This document shows positions 1-11,966 of a stretch of 64,000 nucleotides of DNA, in pieces. This stretch comes from Byssothecium circinans. Taxonomy: Eukaryota; Ascomycota; Dothideomycetes; Pleosporales; Massarinaceae. A program made the translations under genes and the position numbers. The stretch spans positions 1,104,267 through 1,168,266 of the forward strand of contig ML976978.1 of the NCBI GenBank assembly GCA_010015675.1. The letters run 5' to 3'. Below the pieces are notes generated by a model, which made no database searches, was not told the origin of the DNA, and saw nothing but the letters and a program-made list of their open reading frames with translations. The number at the start of each line of letters is the position of its first letter. The stretch's first letter is position 1.

Positions 1-243
1 ATCTGGGTGTACGTGTGGTATTGTAATGGTGGAAATGGCGGATCCCGCATTCTTCGTATTGGTCATTCATTATTGCTGCCTAAACTTGGCCTTGCTATAA
101 GACCTAAACAGAAGCATGTGCAGCGTAGTGCATTAACCATTTCATACCACTTGGTCTGTATTCGAGCCCACAAATTATTGCAACACTTTTGAACTACTAC
201 TGTAGCCACTGACCGCCGAAGTCGTTGACTAAGTCCATCAAAC

Positions 244-1177
244 ATGAGCTACCCACCCACACACTTCGTTAACCCCGCCGACAATGTGGAACACACGCAC
301 ACTATAATCCTACTGCATGGTCGAAGTAGCACTGCTGAGGAATTCGCAACTGATCTTTTCGCGCTCCAATCTTCCGAAGCTTCTGGCAGCTTGCGCTCCC
401 ACTTTCCCGCAGTTCGATGGGTGTTCCCGGACGCTGGATTGCGCTGGTGTACAGCATTCAAAGAGAATCGCTCTGCCTGGTTCGACACATTCTCGCTCGA
501 CAGGATGAATAATCGGCAGGATCTTCAGGTGTCTGGCCTCCGGGACGGCATTCAATTAGTCCAGACTATTGTTGAAAAAGAGGTTGTCATGTTGAATGGG
601 CGAGCAGACAAAGTCGTTCTGGGAGGCTTCTCGCAAGGATCTGCTGTTGCATTGTGGTCAATCTTTACAGGTGCAGTGATGACGAAGGGATGCCTGGGAG
701 GTTTCCTCGGGTTGAGCGCGTGGATGCCGTTTACAACGGAAGCGAAGGAGGCGGTCAATCATCCAGAGAAGTCGACTGATCGCCGGTTTCAAGACCTGAG
801 AAATGCTTTCTCAGACATCCTGGGAGTCGAGTCGTTTGGATTCGTAGAGATGATTGAGAAGTATTCCGGGTTCCCCGCAAGTCTAGGACATGGTACAGAT
901 GTAAGTGTAGTCCAGGAATTGCTTCCAAGTGTAACTGACCTCCGTTTAGGACACCGTAGTCAGTGTGAAGAACACCCATGATGTTTCGCAAGTTTTCTCC
1001 GCAATTGGAGCGAGTGTCGAGGTCGGGGAATACGTGGGGGCAGATCGGGAGGGCCATTGGATCAAGCCTCCTGAGCAGGTTGATCATATTATACGATTCC
1101 TTGAGTGCGTGCTGAAGACAGGAAAAGAGCGAAGGATCATGCATGAAGGCATTCAATCACCAGAACCAAGGGCGTGA
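244..1177 (+). CDS. Acyl-protein thioesterase / phospholipase-carboxylesterase family hydrolase
   Basis: Two exons, 244-900 and 950-1177, joined across a 49-nt GTAAGT...TTTAG intron in phase 0 give 294 residues. It is an alpha/beta hydrolase of the APT1 type. The N-terminal strand reads TIILLHGR, the nucleophile elbow is GFSQGS (about residue 138), the catalytic Asp region is GHGTDD spanning the splice, and the catalytic His lies in REGHW. Family members remove palmitoyl groups from proteins or hydrolyse lysophospholipids in the cytosol. At 294 residues it is longer than the classical ~230, because of inserts and a C-terminal tail. The start is the first ATG of the frame. The last 25 bases overlap, antisense, the end of the next gene. 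The substrate is not deducible. Confidence 0.85.
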
Positions 1178-1695
1178 TTCTGGGTCATCTGGGTCGCAGC
1201 CATTGTCGGAAATTCCACATTGCTCTCTTCGGGGATGCTCTTGGGGCGCCTTTCGTTCTTCTTCAACTGCCTCTTTGCGCCGACAGGGAAGCGCTTCTTG
1301 CTCCCACAAATGGTACATCCAACAACCAAGACATCTGCCCATGGCTTCTTAGCGCCTTTGCTTTGATTTTCTATTTCGTGAGTTGCCGTACGTCCAGCAA
1401 TGAGGACAGAGTTGCAGCTTTTACAGATGTTCCGCTTCAGGTCCACATTGAGTCTAATTTGGCCTTTCCGCGAGACGGAGTGCAGGTCAGAGCCAAGCTG
1501 TATGGCGAGTCCAGAGTATCCTGGAGTCAGTGTCTTGTTTTCTTGGGAGGTATCCATTGGGGTACCGGATGCCCCAGGCTTGGAAGTGACGGTTTGTAGG
1601 GTCAGGTATGTGGCGGCTTGGTACAGGAAAGTGGTCCGAGCGTGGAGATGCTTGTTCGGCACGCCCTTAGTCTTGGGAAGTTTGTCTTTGGCCAT
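1153..1695 (-). CDS. RNase P/MRP-type Rpr2/Rpp21/Snm1 subunit
   Basis: Single exon, 180 residues. The N-terminal basic helix (KGVPNKHLHARTTFLYQAA) and the later block with two CxxC pairs (CKSC and CTIC) around PWADVLVV are typical of the Rpr2/Rpp21 family. This is a zinc-ribbon protein subunit of nuclear RNase P, which trims the 5' leader of pre-tRNA. The segment RFPVGAKRQLKKNERR after the second CxxC is the expected basic tail. An acidic/Ser-Thr spacer at about residues 35-60 looks like an insert relative to the core family. It could instead be the RNase MRP subunit Snm1, since both share the fold. The gene is convergent with the thioesterase gene and divergent from SUB2. Confidence 0.85.
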   Translation of the reverse strand: MAKDKLPKTKGVPNKHLHARTTFLYQAATYLTLQTVTSKPGASGTPMDTSQENKTLTPGYSGLAIQLGSDLHSVSRKGQIRLNVDLKRNICKSCNSVLIAGRTATHEIENQSKGAKKPWADVLVVGCTICGSKKRFPVGAKRQLKKNERRPKSIPEESNVEFPTMAATQMTQNHALGSGD

Positions 1696-2112
1696 GTTGT
1701 ACAGGGGACGAGTCGTGGCTGAACTCGTTGTTCATCGTTTTGCTCATGCTGCTCCCAGACATTGGAGGCTGACGCAGCAGTACTGTGCACAGACCATAGG
1801 CTGCTTGCGGCTAGTGCATCTTGGCAGCGCTCAGACCAGTTTTTCCCACTCACTCGCTGCGCCCTCGACACCTTCCTCTCACTCCCTAGGGCTCCAACTT
1901 GCATCCTCACAACACTTGCCTTTACCTACGCGCATAATCCCGCAAAGCCCAGTCAATCACCTTCACACCAACCGTGTGGCCTATATCGACAGCCGACTCG
2001 CAGCTGCAGCCCACTTGTTTGGCAGCCTTGCAGCCGACTTTGACCGCGACAATCGACTGCCTCCACCCTCCCCCACACTCTCATCAACTACACCGACCAC
2101 ACCTAGCTCACC
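1696..2112. promoter_or_regulatory. Divergent promoter between the Rpr2-like gene and SUB2
   Basis: This 417-bp stretch separates two divergently transcribed RNA-processing genes. It becomes pyrimidine-rich (CT/CA runs) in the last 150 bp before the SUB2 ATG, as fungal leaders often do. No clear TATA box was seen. Sharing by the two genes is inferred from position only. Confidence 0.4.
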
Positions 2113-3953
2113 ATGTCTCACGAAGAGGATCTCATCGACTACTCCGATGAGGAGCTTCAGAATGAGGCGCCCGCCAACGGCAATGCAGCCGCGGCCACTG
2201 GCGGTCTCACGGCGGGCGAAGCAGCCGGCGACAAGAAGGGCAGCTATGTCGGCATCCACTCGACCGGTTTCCGCGACTTCCTTCTCAAGGACGAGCTCGT
2301 AAGAGCGATTACGGACTGTGGCTTCGAACATCCTTCCGAGGGTTAGTCTAACTATTGTTTTCCCCTCAGCCTTCCACCTACACTCAAGCGTCCGTCCATC
2401 CACGCAACGAAGCGAGTCCTCTCTCTATCGACGGTATATTCATCGCACACGCAAGCATTCTGGCACTGGGCTTAGCCCGATCTAGCGGGGCTAGGGCGTC
2501 ATAGCAGTTATGGGTGCTCTCGAGCGCTGCCTTTGTCACGGCCTACAGGCCGCTGTTCTTCGGTAGCGCGACGTCATGTGTGGGAGAACCATCTCGTTTA
2601 GGAAGATGTGCATGCGAGAAAAGAGGGCTACAGAGCCGCGTGCGAAGATGAACAAAAGCTGGACGATGTTGCTTGTTATGGTCGACCACACTAGCAGATG
2701 GACGGACGCTTTCCCTACCGCTTCGTTTCGACCGCTTGAGAACTCCTTCTGACATCTACTTTCCCCACAGTCCAGCAAGTTACGATCCCCCAGGCCATTC
2801 TCGGTAACGACGTCCTGTGCCAGGCCAAGTCCGGTCTCGGAAAGACGGCTGTCTTCGTCCTTGCCACCCTTCAGCAGATGGACGAGAAGCCTGAGCCGGG
2901 CGTTGCCACGATTCTAGTCATGTGTCACACCCGCGAATTGGCTTTCCAGATCAAGAACGAGTACAACCGATTCGCAAAGTTCTTGCCCGACGTGAAGGTC
3001 GGTGTTTTCTACGGCGGAACTCCGGTCCAGAAGGATATTGAACTCCTTGCCAACAAAGAGACCCATCCGCACATCATTGTCGGCACGCCTGGCCGCATTA
3101 ACGCTCTAGTTCGCGACAAGAAGCTCCGGCTCGCCAGCTTGAAGCACTTCGTTCTCGATGAGTGTGACAAGATGTTGGACCAGCCAGGTTAGTATCATTC
3201 CTAGGGGATCTGTATTGTTGCCTAATTATTGCCTTAGACATGCGCAACGATGTCCAAACAATCTTCCGAGCTACGCCAGCCCACAAGCAGGTCATGATGT
3301 TTTCGGCCACCCTTGCGAAGGACGTGCGCTTGACCTGCAAGAAGTTCATGCAGAACCCGCTTGAGATCTACGTCGATGATGAGAAGAAGCTTACACTGCA
3401 CGGTCTTCAGCAGTACTACGTGCAGCTCGACGAGAAGGAGAAGAACCGGAAGCTTAACGACCTGTTGGATTCCCTTGAGTTCAATCAAGTCATCATCTTC
3501 GTGCGATCTACGCTGCGGTGCACTGAGCTCGACAAGCTCCTTCGCGAGTGCAACTTCCCCAGTACTGCCGTGCATTCTGGTATCGGCCAAGAGGAGCGCA
3601 TCAAGCGCTACAAGGATTTCAAAGATTTCCAAACTCGTATCTGCGTGTCTACCGATATCTTTGGTCGCGGTATCGATGTTGAGCGTATCAACGTCGCCAT
3701 CAACTACGACATGCCCGACAAGGCTGATGCATACTTGCATCGTGTCGGTCGTGCTGGTCGTTTTGGTACCAAGGGTCTTAGTATCTCCTTCGTCAGCAGT
3801 GATGATGACAAGGCGGTTCTCAAGTCGATTGAGGAGCGCTTCCAGGTCTCCCTCCCGTTAGTATTTCAATCTTTAGCTTCCGTCCCAACACTGACATTTG
3901 ATAGTGAATTCCCCGAGGACGGGATCGATGCGTCCACCTACATGGACAACTGA
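2113..3953 (+). CDS. SUB2: ATP-dependent RNA helicase SUB2 (UAP56), mRNA export/splicing
   Basis: Four exons: 2113-2341, 2771-3187, 3238-3856 and 3905-3953, giving 437 residues. The introns are 429, 50 and 48 nt and all use GTTAGT donors. The DEAD-box core is complete: Q-motif region HPSEVQQ split by intron 1, Walker A AKSGLGKT (residues 95-102), DECD (206-209, the SUB2/UAP56 form of the DEAD box), SAT in FSATLAKD, and [13 protein letters not shown]2 is the TREX-complex ATPase that loads export factors on mRNA and acts in spliceosome assembly in the nucleus. The acidic N-terminus ([13 protein letters not shown]) and the C-terminal STYMDN-type end match the family. The 429-nt first intron is by far the longest in this neighbourhood. 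Confidence 0.96.
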
Positions 3954-6900
3954 GGGCCATGTAATCAAGAGAAAGGGTATGGGGTAGCGTGGACATTCTT
4001 TGGCGACATGGTCCTCTTGACATGGTTTGATGTCGGGAGCCAACTCGTCTTTCATGGAGAATTCAGCTTGGCGTCGGAGGTCCGGTATGGTGCGTGGCTA
4101 ATGTGTGGTGGTTCATGTATTTTAGTCATAAAAAGAGGAACGGAATGACCACTCAAAGGCTCAAAATTGTCTCGCCGCACTGTCTAGCGGTCAATTGAAA
4201 TGGATATTGAAATGGGACAAAACTACCCACAGTCTTATGATTCTGTGATGCGAGACAATGTTTTGTTCGGTTCGGCTTGAAGGACTGCAACGAAGAAGAC
4301 TTCAGCCTCTTAACAAGCGATATCACCTCGGTGCCTTGAAACGCGCCTTTGTGGGGGATTCAACCCTTAAGGCACCGTTGTTACTATAGAACTGTTGATA
4401 TGAACCACGTTGAGTGATTCTATTCGATGGTTGCAGGCAGCGGTTCTGGTGCCGAGTACGGCGCAGCCAGTGCCGTGCTTCGCAAATACCTCTGTGAGCA
4501 AAAAAAAAGTTGGCAGCACGCCTGTCTTATATGTGATAGGTGGTCGTCATATCGGACATGCAGTGTTGAGTTATATGGCAGGCATCGTTCCGAAGTTCCT
4601 GAAGTATGGTTGGAAGGGGTCATGACTGGAAAGGGCGATAGAGCATGGTGGAAAAGCGTCATTGAAATTTCGCTTCAGGCAGTGCATTCCCCTACAACAC
4701 TGCGGGTTTAAAGGTATTGATTAACAGAGTATAGACGGTCACGGTGACGGGTGTACAGTTTGTTTTGGACGCTTGATGCGATGTGATATGGTCTGCGTAT
4801 GGTCGGTAGATCGGTGAAGAAGGGATTGTGGCGGCATAGCACACCTTGAATCCTGCATCTTAATGGCGAGATGGTAAACGCAGTGATGCAGGTAAGATTG
4901 TAAAATCAAGGAATTCTTGAATTTTAACATGCCTATCAGAGCGATCGGTAGCGAAACTGAACACCCATTAGGACAGATACGAAGGGTCATCTTAATAGAG
5001 TTGTGATATAGGAGAAAAAATCATGTGTATGGATGTACGCTTTTACCCGGGGTTAACGAGACGAAGATGAGATGAGATAGATGATGGCAGAACTGCAAGA
5101 TGGTGATGAGAAGAGAGGGAGGTGTTGGGCTGACGGCGCGGAGTTGGGTGGAGGGGGCGAAGTTCTGCGGTCGTCGTGTTTCGAGTTGATAGGGTTGTTT
5201 CTGTGGGTTTCAATATCCAGATTTCCGATTTCGTTGATTTTTACGGGTTGAAGTGCGTCATGCAAAAGGCTTACGGTTCTCGGCAAAAAGTACCGGTTGA
5301 GCGCACGCAGACTTGCAGGCGTGAATTTTTTCATCGTCAGATTCGCGGCCCCACTGGGTTCATGGCGAGACCGGCGAGACGTCAGGACAGGAACGGGAAT
5401 GGCTTCGGCTCGCTTGAGACATTTCGAAGCTGGGATTGAGGCATGACGCAGGGGGAATCGCGGACGTGGCTTAGTGAGGTGGTACGTTCTCATTCTAGGC
5501 GGTTGGTGATTGGTTGGATTGGGAGGAATATTGAAGATGTGCAAGAGGCGATTTTCTCTGGTATTCACGGTGTATTTTTGGCGATATTTGTTTCCGGGCG
5601 TCGATCTTGAAACACATCGGGAGATGTTAGTTTCCATACAACACAACATCTCGCGTGCAAAACGAGAGGCGAAGTGTGTCGTCCAGATGTTCACTGTTTA
5701 CCGTGAATGGATTAGAGATCTCTCTGTTGCTTCAGAGACAAGAGATGCGGCGATGATTTTACTGGGCTACAGGCCGAACCGTTGAGCTAATCGACGGGAT
5801 GTCTGGCATGAGAACCGCATTTCATTTCCCCATGCTGGAGGAATCACAATCTGACTCTGAAACTGATTTGGCGCCTACGAACTCCACGGAGGCTGGAAAG
5901 AGCATCTCTGGGCGGACAGGTTCCTGGTGAATAGCTGAAGCACATATGAAATCCAGGCACAGGTCCACAGGAACGGTTTTGGCGGGAGTGAAGCTTAGTG
6001 AAGGGTCTTCCCACGCGAGCCGTTTCCAGAAACCTCGTGGCTAGGCAGCAGAATTCTTTGCAATAATACAAAAGTTATTTGTGCATGGCAGGCCCACAGT
6101 CGCGTGGGGAATGCAATGAAATGCTACAAAGGGTATCCAGGGAGGCGCGGAGCCAGCGCTGAAGCGATACCCGCTGTCACCCCTGGCTTGCAATTCAGTC
6201 GGTATCTTTCGGAAGGTTGAGATACCGCGCAATAAGCGAATACGACGGACGAGGTACGGAGGGTTGTTTGTAGATGGGCCTAGCAAGACGTTACTGTACA
6301 GTAGTAATAGCGCCAATTATTAGCGACCGCAACCTGCCTCCATGTCTTGCAGAACAAGACCAGACGTCGCGTTCTCGCCGTTACACTGCCCGATAGATCT
6401 TTATAAACACGCATACATGTGGCTGCACTTGTACGCACCTGCGGAACGCGATCATGATGTTTCACACTCGTCAACATCGCAAGTTGTACACTACCAAAAC
6501 CTACCCATCCAATCGTTGCCTGCCTCTGCAGTGCAATGGACGAACCCGACTCGACGCCGTGGCACGGTGAGGCTTGTTTTCTCAGAGCTATTAGGACCGA
6601 CGTGTCATCGCCGCTGCGTAGAGCTCGCGCGGTCAGACAAATTCGAAATTTTCTTTTTGAAAAGGGGTTCCGGCATGCTCCCACCGCTGACCAAGAATAT
6701 CATCTTCGTGATGCGAGGCCGACCGATGACGACTCTGCTCAGGCCCCCGGAGACTGATCCACGCCGTACACGTTACGATAGATACGCGGCCCAGGGGAAC
6801 GGACAATGGCTGAATTCGGTGTCGACACTATTCTTTATCCTTGGCCGCAAATCCATGTCTGAACTCAACCTCAGCCAGGATCTGAGCTGCACAGCCGTTG

Positions 6901-8212
6901 GCCGGTTATTGGCTGACAGGCCGTTGTTGGGCACGGTATGGGGGCGCGGTGGTACATTGGAGGGAGGGAGGTGGTGGTTCAGCAGGATGCGAGCTGCACC
7001 CCGTGGTTGAGACACCAAATTTGCTATACAGCAGCCCGATGTGTTGAATGTTCTGAGATGTCTAGAATGCACGTGTAGATTGGTGGTGAAGGCGCGCCAG
7101 AGCACGGCCTGTGGACTGTGTCACTGTGGACGGCGGATGGCCGCGCAAGTCGGCGCAGGGGACAACGGCGATCAATTGATGGCATGTTTCTGCTCTGCAC
7201 GCGGCGCCGGAGGATTCCTGATAGCGTATGGACCCCAACATTAATAGGAAGAGATAGAGGTGGTTGCCAGTACGAGGCCACGATGAGGCGATGCACAGAC
7301 AGCGGAGAGACGACTTGAAGGCGTGTACTGAACGTGCATGTTCTAGACATTTGAGAGCTGTGTGCTGTTGGGCTGTTGTATTGCGACTCTACGCTGCAGC
7401 GGCGGCGCAAACGGATGCATAGCCCATGACGCAGACGGGCTTGGAGGGCACAATAAGCGTAGAATAAGCGTCGATAGCTCCCATACTACATAGTTTACAG
7501 TACGGCGCCCGTTCCCCTGGCCCTGGCACGCAACCAAGTATCTAATCAGTGATTCGGTGGCTTGTGGCCATTATTGATCGTTGATCTTGCTCCGTTGATA
7601 GCAGTCCCAAGTCCTGCGCCGTCCAGGCTGCTCCCTCTGCCCTCGCTCTGCCATCCCATCTCTGCGTCCTCCGCCCTGTACCGACTCTTCCTCCGTCCTG
7701 CGTTCCCCGTTCCCCGTCCCCGCCGCTCTCCTCTTCCTCTCCCTCCCTCTCCTTCCCCTCTCCCTGTCGCTGTCGCCGTCGCTCGCTGCTGCCCACTCTC
7801 GCTATCCGTGGCATTCGCGATTCGCCAGCCAAGCCGTTAGACCGTTGCTGTGTTGTGCTGCCTGCCCTGGCCTGCCCGCACGCCCGTTGTTCACGCCTGC
7901 CCACCGCACTTGGCCGCCACACCCAGACACGAAAGGTCTCTCACACCGTCTGCCCTCTCACCACTCTCTTTTATCGCCTAATGCCCGAGTGAAGACGAGT
8001 AGCTCGACCGCCGCACGACCACGCTCGTTCCCTGATAAACATCTTAATCGCTAATTCCCCTCGTCCGCCGTCACCCGTCATCCCGTCATCCGCTAAAGCT
8101 ATCTTGCGCGCCTGCTCTGGCAACACCGCCTCTCGCCAACTTTTTTGGCCCTCTCTCGCCGCAGCTCCACACACTGCCGGCACCACGACAATCATACTGA
8201 GCGTCGCCCGCC
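3954..8212. other. Gene-poor 4.2-kb region
   Basis: Between SUB2 and the reductase-like gene I find no supported CDS or RNA gene. Open frames at 5053-5694 (-) and 6342-7010 (+) have no recognisable domain, have Arg/Ser/Pro-skewed composition and show no splice logic. The first few hundred bases should be the SUB2 3' UTR. The last ~600 bp (7600-8212) is strongly CT-rich and is listed separately. The rest is unremarkable mixed-composition DNA. A long non-coding transcript cannot be excluded. Confidence 0.4.
7605..8212 (+). promoter_or_regulatory. CT-rich promoter/5' leader of the reductase-like gene
   Basis: From about 7605 the + strand is dominated by C and T, with CTCCCTCTGCC-like and CTTCCTCTCCC-like runs, densest at 7620-7810. 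It stays pyrimidine-rich to the ATG at 8213. Long CT-rich leaders are typical of well-expressed filamentous-fungal genes. The transcription start cannot be placed. Confidence 0.45.
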
Positions 8213-10750
8213 ATGGCTCCCGCTGTCCCCAGACTCCGCATTCTGTCAGGTGCGTCACAATCCGTCGCTATCGGCATTGTCTGCTCCGCACTCCACGTCT
8301 GGCTTGTGACGACGCGTGCAAGCATCCGATGCCTTTTTTACTACACCTTCCAGCTCCCAACCCGTGAATTCCTACTGACAGTACACAGTTGGCGGTAACG
8401 CTGTTTCGGCCTTCCTTTCATGGCGACTCCAGGCGACCAATGCGTGTGATGTCACGCTGGTGTGGAAGTCGGGCTATGAGAGCGTTGCCCAGTATGGCAT
8501 CTCTTTCAGGTACGCTCTCCTCTGTCAATGGCCCTGCATGATCACTGACGATTCCCAGATCTGCCCTATACGGCAACGAGCGCTTCAAACCCTACTCCGG
8601 TATGCTCCTCGCTCCAACATTATCTGCATCCTCCATTAACACACACAGTCGTTCGCACGCCCGAAGATGCCGCCCATTCTTCCAAACAGCCTTTTGACTA
8701 CGTCCTCCTCTGCGTAAAAGCCCTCCCCGACGTCTACGATATTGCCAACATCATCGAGTCCGTTGTGTCACCCCAGCACACGTGCATCCTTATGAACACC
8801 ACACACAGCCTAGGCGTCGAATCATATTTGGAGCAACGGTTTCCAACCAACGTGGTCTTGTCATTAGTCTCCGGAGCAGAACTTTCGCAACTCGGGGCGA
8901 GCGAGTTTGAACACAAGGGTGCGACTGACATCTGGGTTGGCCCCGCCAACAGGAACTCTGCGATCCCCCCGCAGATTCAGACAGACATGGCAGAGGCGCT
9001 CGCCATGACACTGAGCTCCGGACAGGTGGACAGCAAGGTGTCGCCAAACATTCGGCAACAGCAGTATGAGCGCATGATTGGACCCATTGCTTTCCACCCC
9101 GCCAGCGTCCTTTTCGAGACGCCCAACCACGCCGAATTGCTCGAAAAGGTCGGCGTTCGTCCGCTCATCACTGGAGTAATCGACGAACTCATTACACTTG
9201 CCAGGGCACAGGGCTGCACATTCCCACCCGACTATCGGGAAACCACGATGCAACAGATGGCTCAGCCACAAGACAACAACAGCACTATGTACCTGGATTT
9301 TGAGGCGAAACGACCAATGGAGATAGAGACATACTTAGGGTCGCCTTTGAAGCTCGCACAAGAAGCCAATGTAGTCGTCCCTCGCATCGAAACCCTGTAT
9401 GCCGCCCTCCACCACATCAACATTGTGAACCGGAATAGACCTGTCGCAACAGCGACCCCCTCACCTCAAAGTGGTGCGCATCCACCTCCACCTCCAAGAC
9501 TCTCCTCGGCACCTCTGCCGCGTGCGCCCGGGCCAATGAATGGCAATGGTATGATGAAGGGAGGTCGCCCGGGAAGCCGAGCGCCTTCGATGAATGGAGC
9601 ACCTCCAATGATGCGCCGTGGTCCGCCCTCTGGACCCATGAACGGGTATCCCCCAAGACCTGTGAACGGAGGACCCAACGGTCAGCGAAGACCCTCGTTT
9701 GAAGGAAACGATCTGGAAGAGTTTAGCCATTTGATGCTCTATGACAACATGGTTGACGATGGAGGTTCCGGGGGCGTCAATTATGAAAATGGATCCGTCT
9801 CTAATAACGACCTGGCTCTCCGCGAGAGGGAGCTCATGATACGACAGAAAGAGCTTCAGCTAAGAGAACAGGAACTACACATGCGCCGTGGACAACGTCG
9901 TGGCCCACCTCCCCCTCCGTCGCACATGGGCGGCTTCGATGAAGATGAAGATGAGGGCGACTACTTTGATCCCATGGCTTCGCATGGACCGGGTCCAGCT
10001 ATCGACCCTGATAACTTCGACATGATGAGTGTAACTTCTCGTCGCACCCGCAAAATCCCCAGTGCCAGCCAGATTCGAAAGAACCCTGAGATGGCCGGCG
10101 GAGGCCCTCCATCTGGCCGTTCTAGAAACCCCTTTTCCCGCCCAGGTGCGAATAAGAATCGAACTAGCACGCGGCTGATGGCTGATGTTCCCGGTCTACA
10201 CGACTCGATTATGAACAACCCTCTGATGGGGTACTCTTCTAACCGATATGGCGATGTGGACCGGGGCGCTATGGGCGCCCAGTCGCGAGCCAACTCACTG
10301 ACTGCAGCACGACTCGACGAGCTCCAGGGAGGTGCTTACCCTCCGATGAACCGTCGCACTAGCCAATCGCCTGGCAATCCGCTAAGTCCAGGTCCTCGAC
10401 CTGTAGGGCGTCCTTCTCCGCCCAATGGCTATGCGATGAACGGTATGCCGCCAAATGGCTATCCCGTCAACGGCATACAGCCGAACGGTCGCCCATCGCC
10501 TCCAGGGATGCGACAGCCAGTTCCAAGGCATCCTCCTGGACACGGCAACGCGGTGGCACCACAACAAGTTGAGCAACATGCTGGGGTGAGCAACCTTTAC
10601 CCACCCAAGAATAGACCCCAAGTACGCAGTCTGACTGGAAGCGCTTCTGCTAGCGCGGGCAGTGGTGATAGCACACGCTTAGATTCGGAGAACTCGGCTG
10701 CGTCCAGCCAGAGTAGCTTCGGGCCCCGTCCCCCCCTCGGCGTCCGGTAA
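8213..10750 (+). CDS. Ketopantoate reductase (ApbA/PanE)-like protein with long disordered C-terminal tail
   Basis: Four exons, 8213-8249, 8389-8509, 8559-8599 and 8649-10750, give 766 residues. The splice junctions are in phase and restore a continuous Rossmann segment: LSVGGNAVSAFLSWRLQ at residues ~11-27, then DYVLLCVKALPDV. Residues 1 to ~330 follow the ketopantoate-reductase fold (NADPH-binding domain, then a helical C-domain with SPNIRQQQYERMIGPIAFH). The remaining ~430 residues are Pro/Gly/Asn/Arg-rich with repeated NGYP/PPNG units. A short charged heptad-like helix (LRERELMIRQKELQLREQEL) suggests a coiled coil. The protein probably does more than pantothenate synthesis, because canonical enzymes lack this tail. 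I recognise it as a conserved ascomycete type of unknown function. The start codon is fixed by the short first exon. Confidence 0.85.
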
Positions 10751-11966
10751 AACAGATCTGTTTCATATCGCATTTGCGGCATTCGACTTGGAGTATCTTG
10801 GGGATTGCATTCAACCACCGTTTTCGATTCGGCGACACATTGACGAAATCATCTACCGATTTGAAGCGGGCGGTCACCGCCACCGACATGTCTTCTTGGG
10901 TTTCTTTATTGCTGTTGACGGCGACTATCCACATCACCTGCTGCTTTCCTACTATCCTTCTCCTCTGGTACACGAATACGCAGTTTTACGGCCGAAGTTG
11001 GCGCACGCGTCCACCACGGCAAGAGTGTCTTGACTCTTGACAACGGACGTGGGCTTTTGGTATGGCCCTCCGGCTTGTCGGGGTGGGATCTTGACGAAAC
11101 AACAGGGGCAGCTTCAGGGTGAGAGTAATTAATGAGGAATATTAGAAGGGTGCAGGGAAGGTATTTTGCACGTACACAGACTGACCTTAGCGCAAGGTCT
11201 TTCCTTCAGGTTTTCTTTTGTCTTATCGTACATACAGTAGACGTTGTAACGGCGACGTCTTGTTTCTTTCAGACTGGGCGCCCGCTAATCATTTTCTTTG
11301 CATGGGCTGCACAGTGGGTTTTGTTTTTGTTCTCGAGTTAGGGTTTGATAGAAGCACATGTCTTTTGGGCCTTTTGGCATGTGTTGTTGTTCTTCCGTGC
11401 CGTGGTTGATGAGACGGCGCGTGTACTATTTATAAGGAGAGACTGGTGACGATAAAAGCGATTGGACTGGACTGGACTGGGAAGCGTCTGTGGTAGTTGG
11501 CTAGGGCAGAAACAAGCAAGCGCAATCCTGAAGTGGATATACATAGAAGGAATTCAGAGGGTTCATTCTCTGAACGCAGGAGAGAGACGTCAAGTGCTGA
11601 CATGCGGGCCGACTGACTCGAGAGACATGAAGGCTCTCGACCAGATTCCGGGGAAATTCCAGCCGCCGACGTAGCCGTTCGCAGCTGAGGGCGGGGGAGA
11701 TGCGTGCCAGGGCTTGATGCTTGTCTGAATCATGGGGGATTTCCGTCTCACTCACGATGTTCCAGATGGGCATGCGTGTCAGTGCTCCCTCCCGTCCGTC
11801 TCGATTGCCCTTCTAGACTTCTCGTGCAGGACAGCGTACAACTATCAAATATCAATGGCATCCGACGCGCGCTGGGCCTGCTTGCAGCTGTAGACGAACG
11901 TATCCAGCCCTCTGTTCCCATCCCATCCCATCTCATCCGCCCGTCAGCCCTCCCACCTCCACGCCC
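10751..11966. other. Intergenic region before the glucokinase gene
   Basis: 1.2 kb with no supported gene. It holds the 3' UTR of the upstream gene, a short ACTGG microsatellite-like run near 11463-11480, and a pyrimidine-rich stretch (11900-11960) leading into the glucokinase ATG. Confidence 0.4.

Noticed and set aside
1400..2302. 300-codon plus-strand frame
   Set aside because: It runs antisense to the RNase P subunit gene, through the promoter and out of frame into SUB2 exon 1; a shadow.
5053..5694. 213-codon open frame on the minus strand
   Set aside because: Arg/Ser/Pro-skewed, no domain, no hydrophobic pattern, and no promoter or splice logic in a gene-poor stretch.
6342..7010. 222-codon open frame on the plus strand
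   Set aside because: No recognisable motif, and the composition resembles translated non-coding DNA.
11461..11481. ACTGG tandem run as a regulatory repeat
   Set aside because: Only about three to four units, best taken as a chance microsatellite in a 3' region.
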